DNA from: Alteromonadaceae bacterium Bs31
GTDB taxonomy: Bacteria > Pseudomonadota > Gammaproteobacteria > Pseudomonadales > Cellvibrionaceae
NCBI GenBank assembly: GCA_900177435.1
Contig: FXAI01000004.1
Span: 186,001 to 250,000, forward strand
DNA: 64,000 bases
Direction: 5' to 3'
The translations under genes were made by a program, and so were the position numbers. Positions within the stretch are counted from its first letter, which is position 1. Each line of letters starts with the position of its first letter. The notes beneath the pieces were generated by a model, which had not been told where the DNA came from, did no database searches, and saw nothing but the letters and a program-made list of their open reading frames with translations. Below, piece after piece: positions 44,504-54,275 of this stretch.

Positions 44504-45627
44504 TAATTTAAATACGTCATCAAGCTTTTTATGCGAATGCTGATTTTGCCAAGGCTATTGAGTAAAAAATTGCCGCCGGTGTACACGATAATATCTGCTT
44601 GGCCCCCCTCTCTGCGAAGTCCTGCAGAGCTTTGGTCGGTAAATTGAATAATTACCGGGAAGCGCTGAGGGTCTCTCATCCAGCCGCCTGTAGCTTGTAC
44701 CACGGGCAGCTCACCGGGGCGGCTTTTTTGATCCCATTTAACGCCGAAGCCAAGGCTTTTTACTTCCGCTTTAAATACGCGGCCCGGGGCAACATCAAGT
44801 ACAACGTCTACCTGGTCGCCGGGTTTGATATTGCCAATGTTATTTTCCCTCATAAACGCTTCTATCCAAATTGCTCGGGTAGATACGAAGGTAAACAAGG
44901 GTTCTCCTACTCGCGCATATTGACCCACTTCCAGCTTCATATTGGTAACACCACCATCGGAGGCGGCGCGAACAACTGTGCGCTCCAGGTCCATAATGGC
45001 GTCTTCCAGCCTGGCCGATGCCGAGCGTACTTTTACATTATCTACACCGGTGTTTCCGAGGCTTTCTCTGGCCTTTGCAAGCTCCGCTTCGGAGGCTGCC
45101 ACTTGGGCCTCTGCCTGACCCAGCATGCCTCGTGCTTTATCGCCGTCGCTGTGGGGGAGAATACCCCGCTTTTCCATTTCGAACACCCGGGCGGCGTTAG
45201 CGCTGATGCTTTTATAATGTGCTTTAGCTGCCGCAACTGCAGCTTGTGCAGACACAATGCTCGCACTGCCAGCGCCAACATCCTGCATGGCTTTTTCCAG
45301 CTCGGCTCGGGCTTGTTCAACTGCCAGCTCATAGTCTCGGGGGTTTATTTCCAGTATAGCTTCGTCACTGTTCACCAGCTGATTGATACTCGTGTGAACC
45401 TTTACTATTTCCCCTTGTACCTGCGCTGCAACCGGCACAACGTAGCCTCGCACCCGCGCCTGATTGGTAGATGGTGTGATACGGTCTGCAAATAAATACC
45501 AGACAAAATATACCAGCGCGAAGATTAGAACTCTTAAGGTCCATTTTTGTATGGGGTTTACAACAGGCTTTTCCTCTTGCGGTTTTTCCGTTTGGTTTGA
45601 TACTTGCTCGGCTGTGTTGTCAGTCAT
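44503..45627 (-). CDS. HlyD-family membrane fusion protein
   Basis: 374 residues: one N-terminal membrane helix (LRVLIFALVYFVWYLFADRI), a barrel-sandwich hybrid (VRGYVVPVAAQVQGEIVKVH), a long alpha-hairpin (about 115-220) and a final beta-barrel. It is a periplasmic adaptor for the DUF2955 permease, probably meeting an outer-membrane channel encoded elsewhere. ATG 45627 lies 2 bases after the upstream stop; a longer in-frame start would overlap that gene. Confidence 0.88.
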   Translation of the reverse strand: MTDNTAEQVSNQTEKPQEEKPVVNPIQKWTLRVLIFALVYFVWYLFADRITPSTNQARVRGYVVPVAAQVQGEIVKVHTSINQLVNSDEAILEINPRDYELAVEQARAELEKAMQDVGAGSASIVSAQAAVAAAKAHYKSISANAARVFEMEKRGILPHSDGDKARGMLGQAEAQVAASEAELAKARESLGNTGVDNVKVRSASARLEDAIMDLERTVVRAASDGGVTNMKLEVGQYARVGEPLFTFVSTRAIWIEAFMRENNIGNIKPGDQVDVVLDVAPGRVFKAEVKSLGFGVKWDQKSRPGELPVVQATGGWMRDPQRFPVIIQFTDQSSAGLRREGGQADIIVYTGGNFLLNSLGKISIRIKSLMTYLN

Positions 45628-45628
45628 A

Positions 45629-46744
45629 CTATTTGCTCTCTTGTGCTTCTTCCAATGCGGTTTCCGCCATGACTTCACTGTCGCTGTGAACCCAGGCCAT
45701 TAACAGTACCCAGCCCAGTACCAACAAGATAGCGCCCACAAATAGGCCAATTATGCCAAAAGAAATAAAACCGCCAATTGCTCCAAGGAAAACCACAACC
45801 ATAGGGGCATCGATACCGCGAGAGAGCAGTACGGGTTTCAGAAAGTTATCAATCAGCGCAACGGCGAGGGAATAGATAAAGAAGACAATGCCAGGAAGGG
45901 TGTTTAGCTCCCCCAGCATATAGATGGCGATTGGCAGAATAATAATCATCGGACCCACCTGAATAACACCGAGAAACAGTACGATAAATGCCCAGAGGCC
46001 CGCTGCGGGTACGCCTGCAGCCATAAAACCCAGGCCAGCCAATATTGCTTGAATGATGGCGACGCCGAGAATGCCCAAGGTAACACTTTGAATTAATTTG
46101 CCAGAAAGCTGGCAGTAGAGAAGACCGGAATCACCGGCAAGGCGAACAGAGAGGTTTTCAATAAATTGCTTGCTGCCTTTGGCACTGGCGTGGAGTACGC
46201 CAGCAATAATAATAGAAATTATGAATTGCAGCACACCGGCGCCAGCACTTTTCATATGATCGAAAACCCAGTTGCCAGCACTGCTTAATTGCGGCCCGAA
46301 TTTTTGTACTGCCTGCTCAAGGTTCTGGGAGAAAAGCGTCCAGCTGCTGTGGAGATCTTTTCCAATTACAGGCCAGTCTGCAATATTGGACGGGGGAGGA
46401 GGGATGATCAGCTTGCCGTTTTGCAGTTCGGTGGCGATTTTCTCAACGCTGGTGAACAGGGTTGTGGAGAGCACTGTGGCCGGTGCGATGATTATCGTCA
46501 GTGCAATAAGCGTAAACACCGTTGCTGCCAAGCCATTCTTACCACCCAGCTTGCCTTTAAGGCTCTTAAATAGGGGGTGAGATGCAACCGCTATAATTAT
46601 TCCCCAAAGCAGGGGAAGCAAAAATGGCTTCAAAATATCAAAGCACAAGAAAAGCAATAGAAAGACCAGGCCAATACGAATAGCCGCTTCCAAGCTATTG
46701 TTGACAAAGGTGATTTCAGTGGAGCTAAGTTTTTTTACGGTCAT
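45629..46744 (-). CDS. AI-2E family (PerM-type) transporter
   Basis: 371 residues with about eight membrane helices and the family blocks FLLPLLWGIIIAVASHPLF, a periplasmic segment in the middle, and LKPVLLSRGIDAPMVVVFLG near the end. Family members export small molecules or, in some, sodium/protons; the substrate cannot be assigned. First gene of the three-gene efflux operon. Confidence 0.88.
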   Translation of the reverse strand: MTVKKLSSTEITFVNNSLEAAIRIGLVFLLLFLCFDILKPFLLPLLWGIIIAVASHPLFKSLKGKLGGKNGLAATVFTLIALTIIIAPATVLSTTLFTSVEKIATELQNGKLIIPPPPSNIADWPVIGKDLHSSWTLFSQNLEQAVQKFGPQLSSAGNWVFDHMKSAGAGVLQFIISIIIAGVLHASAKGSKQFIENLSVRLAGDSGLLYCQLSGKLIQSVTLGILGVAIIQAILAGLGFMAAGVPAAGLWAFIVLFLGVIQVGPMIIILPIAIYMLGELNTLPGIVFFIYSLAVALIDNFLKPVLLSRGIDAPMVVVFLGAIGGFISFGIIGLFVGAILLVLGWVLLMAWVHSDSEVMAETALEEAQESK

Positions 46745-46867
46745 TGTTGTGAATCCTTGCTGGGAGCGTCTCGCTTCGTAATTATTAAAGGCTTGGTTGC
46801 ATGGAAATGGGGGCTTCGGTATTGTAACTGTCTAACCACCTTGTCTCTAGCAATTTCTGGCGTTCCC

Positions 46868-48016
46868 ATGGCCTCTTTTAAGCTGTTTTTTCATGTATTT
46901 CTTCACTTGATGCTCGTCGGTGTTCTGCTGGTACCCTGTCGCATAATGGCAAACGCGAAAGTTACTCCTAACGCAGACTTTTCCCTGGAGCGTACTCTAC
47001 GCGTGCAGAAGCAGGAAAAAGGCAAGTGGTTACCAGTGCCCATTCCCATGTCTAACCCTACGTTGGGTTCGGGCTTGCAAGCGGTACTGCTTTACTTGCA
47101 CCCCAAAAAAGTGGGTGATGATGTGGATACCCCTGCGGCTACTTCAGGGCTTGGTGGTATGTATACCAATTCGGACAGCAAGGTAATTGGTGCTTTTCAT
47201 GACAATTATTTTGCCAATGACAAGTACCGGCTGAAGGTTTTATTTGGGGCTGCAGATCTCAATCTCGATTTCTACGGCATAGGTGAATCAGAAGGTGAAC
47301 GATTAGGGTACAATATAAAACCGAATATCAGCTTCGCGCAGTTTATGCGAAGAGCACCCTATGCAAAAAATAGTTACATCGGTATTAAGCACCTCTATAC
47401 CAATGCAAAAATTAAATTCGATAGTGAGTTTTTTATTCCCCCGGAGTGGGAGCTAGAAGTACCTGCAATTGAATTCGAGTCGGTAACATCAAGCCTTGGC
47501 TTTATCTACAATTACGACAACAGAGATGATAGCTACTTTCCATCAGAGGGTATTAATGCCGAGGTCTCATTAGCCAGCGATAGTGAAAAATGGGGCAGTG
47601 ATTACCGGTTTATGCGATTCTCTGGTAGCTACCGCCAGTATTTTTCCTTGGCTCAAAAGCATATTCTTGCACTCAAAATTGCCGTAAGCGACGTTGACGG
47701 AAACCCTCCCTTTTATATGCTGTCAACCTTGCCTTTGAGGGGCTTCGCCGCGGGTCGCTACCTTGATAACTCCAGCTTTTCCGGCCATGCCGAATGGCGT
47801 TATTCCTTTGCTTCGCGCTGGGGTGTTAATGGCTTTGTTGAGACCGGCAAAATAGGGGAGTCTTTTAACCATTTGCCCAGTAGCAATTCCGTCACAAGTT
47901 ATGGTGTGGGTTTACGTTGGCAGCCCATCGCCAGTAAAGAGCTTAATCTGGGTGTGGATCTGGCGCAGAGTGAAGACGATAGCGCTATTTATCTGAGAGT
48001 GGGCGAAGCGTTCTAG
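46868..48016 (+). CDS. BamA/TamA-like beta-barrel outer-membrane protein
   Basis: 382 residues with a signal peptide (VFLHLMLVGVLLVPCRIMANA) and the C-terminal 16-strand-type surface-antigen (D15) barrel without POTRA domains. Recognisable features are LGFIYNYDNRDDSYFPSEG, LPLRGFAAGRYLDNSSF and a terminal aromatic residue (GEAF). The compact form resembles patatin-type or TamA-like short Omp85 members. Start at 46868 is chosen because the earlier in-frame region is not signal-like. Precise role unknown. Confidence 0.82.
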   Translation: MASFKLFFHVFLHLMLVGVLLVPCRIMANAKVTPNADFSLERTLRVQKQEKGKWLPVPIPMSNPTLGSGLQAVLLYLHPKKVGDDVDTPAATSGLGGMYTNSDSKVIGAFHDNYFANDKYRLKVLFGAADLNLDFYGIGESEGERLGYNIKPNISFAQFMRRAPYAKNSYIGIKHLYTNAKIKFDSEFFIPPEWELEVPAIEFESVTSSLGFIYNYDNRDDSYFPSEGINAEVSLASDSEKWGSDYRFMRFSGSYRQYFSLAQKHILALKIAVSDVDGNPPFYMLSTLPLRGFAAGRYLDNSSFSGHAEWRYSFASRWGVNGFVETGKIGESFNHLPSSNSVTSYGVGLRWQPIASKELNLGVDLAQSEDDSAIYLRVGEAF

Positions 48017-48351
48017 CCTTAAAGGCTAGAACAAACAGTGTATGCGAGCACTTGCTCTTTACTAAATTGCTCCCGAGAGGCATGCCTTGGCATGTTGCGC
48101 ATCTTGAAAGAGCTGGAGAGCAAAGGGTATCCGCCAGTATTTTAGTCTCACTCTATATACAGGCTTAAACCACTAGTTTTCGTACTCAACTGCTTAAACG
48201 TTGGTAACAGCGAGCATCCTACGCGTCAAAAACTTTTTTATTTCATTTGGGTATAAAACTGCTGAACGTTTACACAAGGCTTAAACGTTTAACCTTTGTA
48301 GAGCTGGAGTGTTATACTTTTTGGCTAAAAATATTCTGCTTAGGAGAACGT
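48017..48351. other. Intergenic region with a terminator-like hairpin
   Basis: An 8-bp stem (TTCTAGCC / GGCTAGAA, 48011-48031) overlaps the stop codon of the barrel gene and may end that transcript; no T run follows. The rest should hold the promoter of the five-gene transport operon; no motif stands out. Confidence 0.4.
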
Positions 48352-49119
48352 ATGAGAACCTACAGAATGTGTTTGCTGCTATTGCTGCTAGCATCCGCGT
48401 TATGTCCTGCTGAGAGTTACGCACAAGCCCCTCCCGATGCCAAAAAAATTATTCGAGCTGCTATGGATTTGTGGCGTGGTAGTTCCTCGATATCTGAAAT
48501 AAGCATGACAATTAAGCGTGAAGACTGGCAACGCAGTATGTCGATGAAAGCCTGGACAAAGGGCGACAAAAAGACCCTGGTTCGAGTGACAGAACCAAAG
48601 AAAGACGCGGGTAACGGCACCTTGCAGGTGGACAATAAACTATGGACCTTTACGCCAAAAATTAACAGGGTAATTAAAGTGCCATCATCTATGATGGGGC
48701 AAAGCTGGATGGGCAGTGACTTTAGTAATAAAGACATCAGTAAATCCACAGAGGTACTTGATCAATATACGCTCACTCTATTAGACGTGATAAAAGAGCA
48801 GGGGCGCTCCACTTTTGTTATCGAAGCTGTCCCTCATGAAGATGCCGCCGTTGTTTGGGGCAAAGAAATATTTGTCATCCGCGATGACTATGTGATGATG
48901 GAGCAACAGTTCTGGGACCAGGACGGTGTTCTGGTAAAAAAAATGATGGCGCTGGAAGTTGCTGAAATGGGGGGCAGGCCCGTGGCGACAAAAATACGAA
49001 TGTTCGAAGTGGATACCCCTGAGCAATGGACAGAAATGGCAACCAGTGCTATCGATTTCGATGTGGAGCTTGCCGACAATCTTTTTACTCTTTCCAACCT
49101 CCGTAACCCGCGTAAATAG
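48352..49119 (+). CDS. LolA-like outer-membrane lipoprotein-sorting protein
   Basis: 255 residues, Sec signal peptide (ending SYA) and a LolA-like open beta-barrel fold: ISMTIKREDWQRSMSMKAWT, GNGTLQVDNKLWTFTPKINR and MMEQQFWDQDGVLVKKMM. This is the outer-membrane lipoprotein-sorting protein family that accompanies lipid-exporting permeases, not the housekeeping LolA of the Lol pathway. AGGAGA before ATG 48352 fixes the start. First of five tightly packed genes. Confidence 0.86.
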   Translation: MRTYRMCLLLLLLASALCPAESYAQAPPDAKKIIRAAMDLWRGSSSISEISMTIKREDWQRSMSMKAWTKGDKKTLVRVTEPKKDAGNGTLQVDNKLWTFTPKINRVIKVPSSMMGQSWMGSDFSNKDISKSTEVLDQYTLTLLDVIKEQGRSTFVIEAVPHEDAAVVWGKEIFVIRDDYVMMEQQFWDQDGVLVKKMMALEVAEMGGRPVATKIRMFEVDTPEQWTEMATSAIDFDVELADNLFTLSNLRNPRK

Positions 49120-49128
49120 AAGGTGGGC

Positions 49129-50370
49129 GTGAAATTAGCCATAGTAGGCCCCAGTGCAAAAATGGCTTGGCGCAATTTATGGCGTCATAGCCGCAGAACA
49201 TGGCTCACACTGGGAGCGATGATCTTTTCCAACGTGCTGTTGGTATTTATGATTGCGCTGCAGGCTGGCAGTTACAGCATGATGATCGAAAATAGTCTTC
49301 GGGCCTATAGCGGACACATACAGATTCAAGCGCCCCATTACCAGCAAGAACAGAAACTTCGCCAGGTGGTGCCCAGTGCTATTGCATTGGCCCAGCAAAG
49401 CAGAACTCTGCTAAACAACGAAAACATTGCTGCACGAGCAGTGGGTTTTGCAATGGCTTCCAGTGAAGAGCGTACCTTTGGCATTCAGGTGACAGGTGTG
49501 GAGCCACGCTATGAACCCCTGGTTTCGACTATTCCCGGCCTGGTCAATAAAGGCCGTTACCTGGACAAAGTAGATGCCCAGGAAATTGTCATTGGCAGTG
49601 TACTGGCTAGAAATTTAAAAGTAGCTGTTGGAAGCGAAATTACCTTGTTAGGCGGTGGCTACGATGGCTCCATCGCTGCAGCCATTGTAACGGTGGTGGG
49701 TATATTCGAATCCGGCGTAACAGAGCTGGACCGTAGCCTCGCGCAAATCCCTCTTGTCGCTTTTCAGCAAACCTTTGCCATGGGCTCCAATGGCCATATG
49801 GTTGTGGTCTCCGCGCCTAATCTGGATGTCGTGCCACAGTGGAAAACAGAATTGCAGCAAAATCTTGTTGATAAAAACCTCGAGGTATTGGATTGGAATG
49901 AGCTTCAGCCAGGTTTAAGGCAGGCGATACAGGCGGATATGTCCAGCGCTGCATTTATGTATCTGGTGTTAGTGTTACTTGTTGCATTCAGTGTAATGAA
50001 TACTCAGCTCATGTCTGTTCTGGAACGCACCCGCGAGTTTGGCATTATGATGGCTTTGGGTTTAAAGCCCTCTCGCCTTAGCTGGCTGGTAATAAACGAA
50101 ACTAGCATGTTAGCGGGGCTGGGTTTCTGCATTGGTGTATTTTTTGGATTTTTACTTACCCTGTATTTAAGTTACACCGGCTTTTCTTACCCAGGCATGG
50201 AAGAGATGGCCAGCAAATTTAATATGCCGGTAAGAATATACCCGAGCCTATCACTTTTATCCCTAAGCCTTGGCCCTGGTTTTGTATTTTTAGGTTCAAT
50301 ACTGGCGGCGGTCTATCCGGCGCTAAGAATACATCGTATACACTTGGTTTCGGCAATGAGGGCGGTGTAA
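49129..50370 (+). CDS. FtsX/MacB-type ABC permease, LolC/E-like (first subunit)
   Basis: 413 residues: N-terminal membrane helix (AMIFSNVLLVFMIALQAGSY), a periplasmic MacB-like domain of about 230 residues, and three C-terminal helices of the FtsX fold (NTQLMSVLERTREFGIMMAL). Start taken as GTG 49129 because AAGG lies 5 bases before it; GTG 49123 is possible. LolCE-type permeases extract lipoproteins or lipids from the inner membrane. Confidence 0.88.
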   Translation: MKLAIVGPSAKMAWRNLWRHSRRTWLTLGAMIFSNVLLVFMIALQAGSYSMMIENSLRAYSGHIQIQAPHYQQEQKLRQVVPSAIALAQQSRTLLNNENIAARAVGFAMASSEERTFGIQVTGVEPRYEPLVSTIPGLVNKGRYLDKVDAQEIVIGSVLARNLKVAVGSEITLLGGGYDGSIAAAIVTVVGIFESGVTELDRSLAQIPLVAFQQTFAMGSNGHMVVVSAPNLDVVPQWKTELQQNLVDKNLEVLDWNELQPGLRQAIQADMSSAAFMYLVLVLLVAFSVMNTQLMSVLERTREFGIMMALGLKPSRLSWLVINETSMLAGLGFCIGVFFGFLLTLYLSYTGFSYPGMEEMASKFNMPVRIYPSLSLLSLSLGPGFVFLGSILAAVYPALRIHRIHLVSAMRAV

Positions 50371-51609
50371 ATGCAGCTGACAGTTATTTTTACCCTTGCT
50401 TGGCGAAACCTGTGGCGTAACTATCGCCGTACTTTGATTATGCTTTTGGCCATTGTGATTGGTGTTTGGGCGATGATTTTTATGACGGCCATGATGCGGG
50501 GCATGGTAGATGATGTTATTGAAAATGGTATCCGCAATTTGCCGGGGCATGCCCAGGCTTTTCATCCTGATTTTTTAGATGATCCCAATATCGAGAACAC
50601 CATCCCAGCATTGTCGAACACACTAGCACAGCAACTAAATAGCCCGGAAATTGTCGCCTGGGCCATGAGGTTAAAAATTCCTGCGGCCATCTCTAGCGAA
50701 AGAGAAGTCCGTGGTATTCAATTGCTGGGCGTGCAGGCAAAAAAAGAGGCCAATATTGCTTTTGATACTGGTCAGGTAGTTGAAGGGCGATGGCTGGAGT
50801 CGGACAGTGACAAAGGAATTGTGATTGGCGCGAAATTAGCGGAGCGCCTGGAAACGCGCTTGGGCAAGCGCGTGGTTATTATGAGCCAGGATACTAACAA
50901 CGAAATCGCGGAGCGCGGCTTTCGCATAGTGGGTATTTATAAGTCCAAAGATGTCGCCCTACTGGAAGAGCTCAATGTATTTGCAGGCTTGTCCACTATT
51001 CAAACCTTGCTGAAAGCAGAAAACCAAATATCCCAGGTGGCGTTCGAGGGAAAAGACTACCGTAACAGTGCACCCTTGCTGAGAGTGCTGCAACAGAGCG
51101 ACTTAAGTGCAATGCAAAATGTAGCGCTAAAGCCATGGTACGAAATAGACAGCTACCTGGGAACCATGCTCGGAGTGATGGACGGTTTTGTTTTGATTTG
51201 GATATTGGTTATTTTCCTGGCGTTGTCGTTTGGCTTGGTGAATACACTGGTAATGGCGGTATTCGAAAGGGTAAGAGAGATAGGCCTAATGCAAGCGCTC
51301 GGAATGAAGTCACGCTTGATTTTACTGCAGATTATCTGTGAAGCATTCCTGCTGCTGGTTCTGGGGCTGGTATTTGGTAATGCGCTTGCGCTACTGAGTA
51401 TTCTGCCTTTTGCGTCTGGTATTGATGTCTCCGGTGTTGCTCAGGGCCTGGAAATGATGGGGGCAAACAGTGTGCTATATCCAGCGCTTTATTTAAAGGA
51501 TGTCGTCACAGCCAATGCTGTTGTGATTGTATTGGGTGTACTTGCCAGCTTGTTACCAGCCTGGCGTGCGGCCAGCTATGACCCCATTGTTGCACTTAAC
51601 AAAACGTGA
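50371..51609 (+). CDS. FtsX/MacB-type ABC permease, LolC/E-like (second subunit)
   Basis: 412 residues of the same layout as its upstream neighbour: one helix, a periplasmic MacB-like domain and three helices with VNTLVMAVFERVREIGLMQA. Its ATG follows the previous stop directly. Two non-identical permeases suggest a heterodimer like LolCE. Confidence 0.9.
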   Translation: MQLTVIFTLAWRNLWRNYRRTLIMLLAIVIGVWAMIFMTAMMRGMVDDVIENGIRNLPGHAQAFHPDFLDDPNIENTIPALSNTLAQQLNSPEIVAWAMRLKIPAAISSEREVRGIQLLGVQAKKEANIAFDTGQVVEGRWLESDSDKGIVIGAKLAERLETRLGKRVVIMSQDTNNEIAERGFRIVGIYKSKDVALLEELNVFAGLSTIQTLLKAENQISQVAFEGKDYRNSAPLLRVLQQSDLSAMQNVALKPWYEIDSYLGTMLGVMDGFVLIWILVIFLALSFGLVNTLVMAVFERVREIGLMQALGMKSRLILLQIICEAFLLLVLGLVFGNALALLSILPFASGIDVSGVAQGLEMMGANSVLYPALYLKDVVTANAVVIVLGVLASLLPAWRAASYDPIVALNKT

Positions 51610-51619
51610 TGAATAAAAA

Positions 51620-52303
51620 ATGACTGCAATTAGCTGCAAAGACCTATGTAAAACCTTTCATCAGGGTGATGCGACTATTACCGGGCTGGATCATGTATCC
51701 ATAGAGATAGAGTCTGGTGAGTTTGTGTGTCTCTCGGGGCCCTCTGGTTCGGGCAAAACCACCTTATTGAACGCCATGGGCGGTTTGGATACACCCGACA
51801 GCGGAGAGATCACTCTAGCCGGGCAGCCGGTACATTCGCTTTCCAAGTCTGCGCTGGCAGAAATGCGTTTGCACAATATTGGTTTTGTTTTTCAGGCTTA
51901 TAATCTGGTGCCAGTGTTGTCTGCCAGCGAAAATATAGAATTTGTAATGCAGGTTCAGGGCGTGGATAAAAAGGAGCGTGCAAAAAGAGTGAGCGAAACC
52001 CTGGAAGAGGTTGGCCTAGCAGGCCTGGGGGACCGTTTGCCCGCTCAATTATCGGGCGGTCAGCAGCAGAGAGTTGCGGTTGCTCGCGCGATAGCTTGTA
52101 GTCCGGAGCTGGTACTTGCCGACGAACCCACTGCAAATTTGGATTCGAAAACTGCCGATCAATTAATGGCCTTATTCGAACAGTTGAACGAAACGCGTAA
52201 AGTTACTTTTGTTATTGCCACCCACGATCAACGAGTAATGGCCCATTGTAAGCGCCTGGTTCGCCTGGAAGACGGAAAAATTGTCTCTGATGAGCTTCAG
52301 TAA
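51620..52303 (+). CDS. LolD-like ABC transporter ATPase
   Basis: 227 residues with Walker A GPSGSGKTT, Q-loop FQAYNLVP, signature LSGGQQQRVA, Walker B ELVLADEPTANLD and the H-loop ATHD. It belongs to the MacB/LolD/FtsE family and should energise the two permeases upstream. It starts ten bases after the second permease. Confidence 0.93.
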   Translation: MTAISCKDLCKTFHQGDATITGLDHVSIEIESGEFVCLSGPSGSGKTTLLNAMGGLDTPDSGEITLAGQPVHSLSKSALAEMRLHNIGFVFQAYNLVPVLSASENIEFVMQVQGVDKKERAKRVSETLEEVGLAGLGDRLPAQLSGGQQQRVAVARAIACSPELVLADEPTANLDSKTADQLMALFEQLNETRKVTFVIATHDQRVMAHCKRLVRLEDGKIVSDELQ

Positions 52304-53534
52304 ATATCTCCTTGTTAGCTTATGTTTCGCCGTTTCGGCCGCAAGTGCTACAGACTGGAGTGGCCACTTAAAATATCAGCCCTTAGTGGCCAACTTTCCC
52401 GAGGACAGTTACTTTCGTAATTTTACGGACTCTCCCACGGTGGATAATAATCTGGATGGCCGCTTTAACTTCAGTTTTTCAAAAAACACATTGTCTTTCG
52501 AGGCGCATTATCAGCTACTGGCTAAAACGGGCGATTCTGTAGAACTATACAAACAAATGCAGGGCCTTGAGCTTATAGCCCCCTTTTTTCCTGATGACTC
52601 CCGTCGTTTGTTTAACCTCAGTGATTACATTGTCGACCAGGACTCAGCCCTGCTTGTGCATCGCCTGGACAGGCTGAACCTTACCTACAGCGGCAATGCC
52701 AATGTGTTAAAAGTGGGCCGTCAGGCCATAAGCTGGGGTAATGGTTTACTGTTTAACCCCATGGATTTCTTCAATCCCTTTGACCCTACTGCGGTGGATA
52801 AAGAATATAAAACGGGCGATGACATGGTCTACGCCCAGCATTTGTTTGCTAACGGCAGCGACGCCCAGTTTGTCTGGGTAGGGCGGCGCGACTTCGACGG
52901 GGAGAGAGGCGCAGACTTTAATTCCGCTGCGGGTAAATATCACTTATTTGTGGGGCAGCACGAGGTAGACCTGCTGTTATCAAAGCACTATGAAGATACG
53001 CTTTTCTCTCTGGGTGGGGTTTGGACACTGGGCGGTGCTATTGCTCGTACAGATATTGTCTATACAGAAACGGAATTCGACAATTATGTTTCTGCAGTGG
53101 CAAACCTCAGCTATTCCTGGTTGTGGTTCGACAAAAACATTTCTGCGTCGCTGGAATATTTTCGTAATGGTTTTGGCATTGATGATGGCGATTACAGCCC
53201 CTCTACATTGCTTGCCAATCTGGACTTACTTAAAAGGCTGGAAAGGGGAGAAAGCTTTAACCTGGCAAAGGACTATCTCGCTGCCACGGCGACGATTGAA
53301 TTGCATCCCCTGTGGCTGGTAACACCCAACGTTTTTTACAATCTCAACGACTCCTCTTATCTATTTCAGTTTGTTTCTTCTCATGACCTCGCCAGTAACC
53401 TGCAATTGGTACTGTCTGTTAACTTACCTGGGGGTAATGAAGGCTCGGAGTTTGGCGGTATACAGGTGGATGTAGCGGAACACTACTTAAGTGCAGGGGC
53501 CTCGTTTTTTGGCCAGCTGTCCTGGTATTTTTAA
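52290..53534 (+). CDS. Outer-membrane beta-barrel protein of the LolA-like/ABC operon
   Basis: 414 residues. The signal peptide (SKYLLVSLCFAVSAASA) is followed by a long alternating-polarity sequence with many aromatic residues ending in LSWYF, typical of a beta-barrel with a C-terminal aromatic sorting signal. VGRQAISWGNGLLFNPMDFF resembles DUF1302-type barrels. It overlaps the ATPase end by 14 bases. Putative outer-membrane exit or receptor of the system. Confidence 0.8.
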   Translation: MSFSKYLLVSLCFAVSAASATDWSGHLKYQPLVANFPEDSYFRNFTDSPTVDNNLDGRFNFSFSKNTLSFEAHYQLLAKTGDSVELYKQMQGLELIAPFFPDDSRRLFNLSDYIVDQDSALLVHRLDRLNLTYSGNANVLKVGRQAISWGNGLLFNPMDFFNPFDPTAVDKEYKTGDDMVYAQHLFANGSDAQFVWVGRRDFDGERGADFNSAAGKYHLFVGQHEVDLLLSKHYEDTLFSLGGVWTLGGAIARTDIVYTETEFDNYVSAVANLSYSWLWFDKNISASLEYFRNGFGIDDGDYSPSTLLANLDLLKRLERGESFNLAKDYLAATATIELHPLWLVTPNVFYNLNDSSYLFQFVSSHDLASNLQLVLSVNLPGGNEGSEFGGIQVDVAEHYLSAGASFFGQLSWYF

Positions 53535-54262
53535 GTTTTTATTTTTTTTAACACAATTTCTTTGGCCACATTTACACGAGACGCGAGGTAATCATTGCCA
53601 CCATGATCGGGATGTAATTTTTGCATCAGCCTGCGATGAGCTTTCACCACCCTGTCTTTTTCTGGTTGGGCCTTACCTACATACTCCTCCAGCCCGAGAA
53701 TTTGCAGGGCTTCATCGTAGGAGGGGTCGCTAACGGATCGGTAATCCTGCTGGCTGTGGTTTTGCTGCTGCCCTCGGCCACCACCCATACGCTGGCGGAT
53801 AACGCGAATAAGATAATATGAACGGTTGTCCAGATTCTTGTAGTGCTCTTCCAGCTCTGCTAGCTGCTGGTCGTTTAGGCTTTCCAGTGCGCTATCTTTG
53901 TAAGGCCCTTTTATCACAGCTCCCGTAATGCTATTTTGCCCCAGGTTAATCTGCACTTTTAAGAACTCGGTAGAAAATACCGGGTTGCCGAAACCCTGGT
54001 TTCCCAGAATGCGCAGAAACGGCAGCACTCGCACCATAAAGCTGAAGCCAAATTTTGCAAAGCCCACAACTGCCGCTAATAAACCACCCAGCCAATGCAT
54101 TTTTCCGCTTACTACGCCCAGTAACATTACTGCTACGAAGGCGCCAACCGCAACCTTTATCATCCATTGTCTGCGTTTGTTTTCGGGTAGGCGCCTATAG
54201 CGTGCCATCAGGTAAAAAAGCACCATAAGAAGGGCGAGTGCAATGATCAAGCGGATAAACAT
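53531..54262 (-). CDS. DnaJ-domain inner-membrane protein
   Basis: 243 residues. Two N-terminal membrane segments precede a cytoplasmic part with a C-terminal J domain, whose HPD motif (LHPDHGG) is intact. It should recruit and stimulate DnaK at the membrane. Resembles the DnaJ-like proteins found next to Ppx/GppA in many gammaproteobacteria. Its tail overlaps the tail of the barrel gene by four bases. Confidence 0.85.
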   Translation of the reverse strand: MFIRLIIALALLMVLFYLMARYRRLPENKRRQWMIKVAVGAFVAVMLLGVVSGKMHWLGGLLAAVVGFAKFGFSFMVRVLPFLRILGNQGFGNPVFSTEFLKVQINLGQNSITGAVIKGPYKDSALESLNDQQLAELEEHYKNLDNRSYYLIRVIRQRMGGGRGQQQNHSQQDYRSVSDPSYDEALQILGLEEYVGKAQPEKDRVVKAHRRLMQKLHPDHGGNDYLASRVNVAKEIVLKKIKT

Positions 54263-54275
54263 AGGGGCCCGTTAC

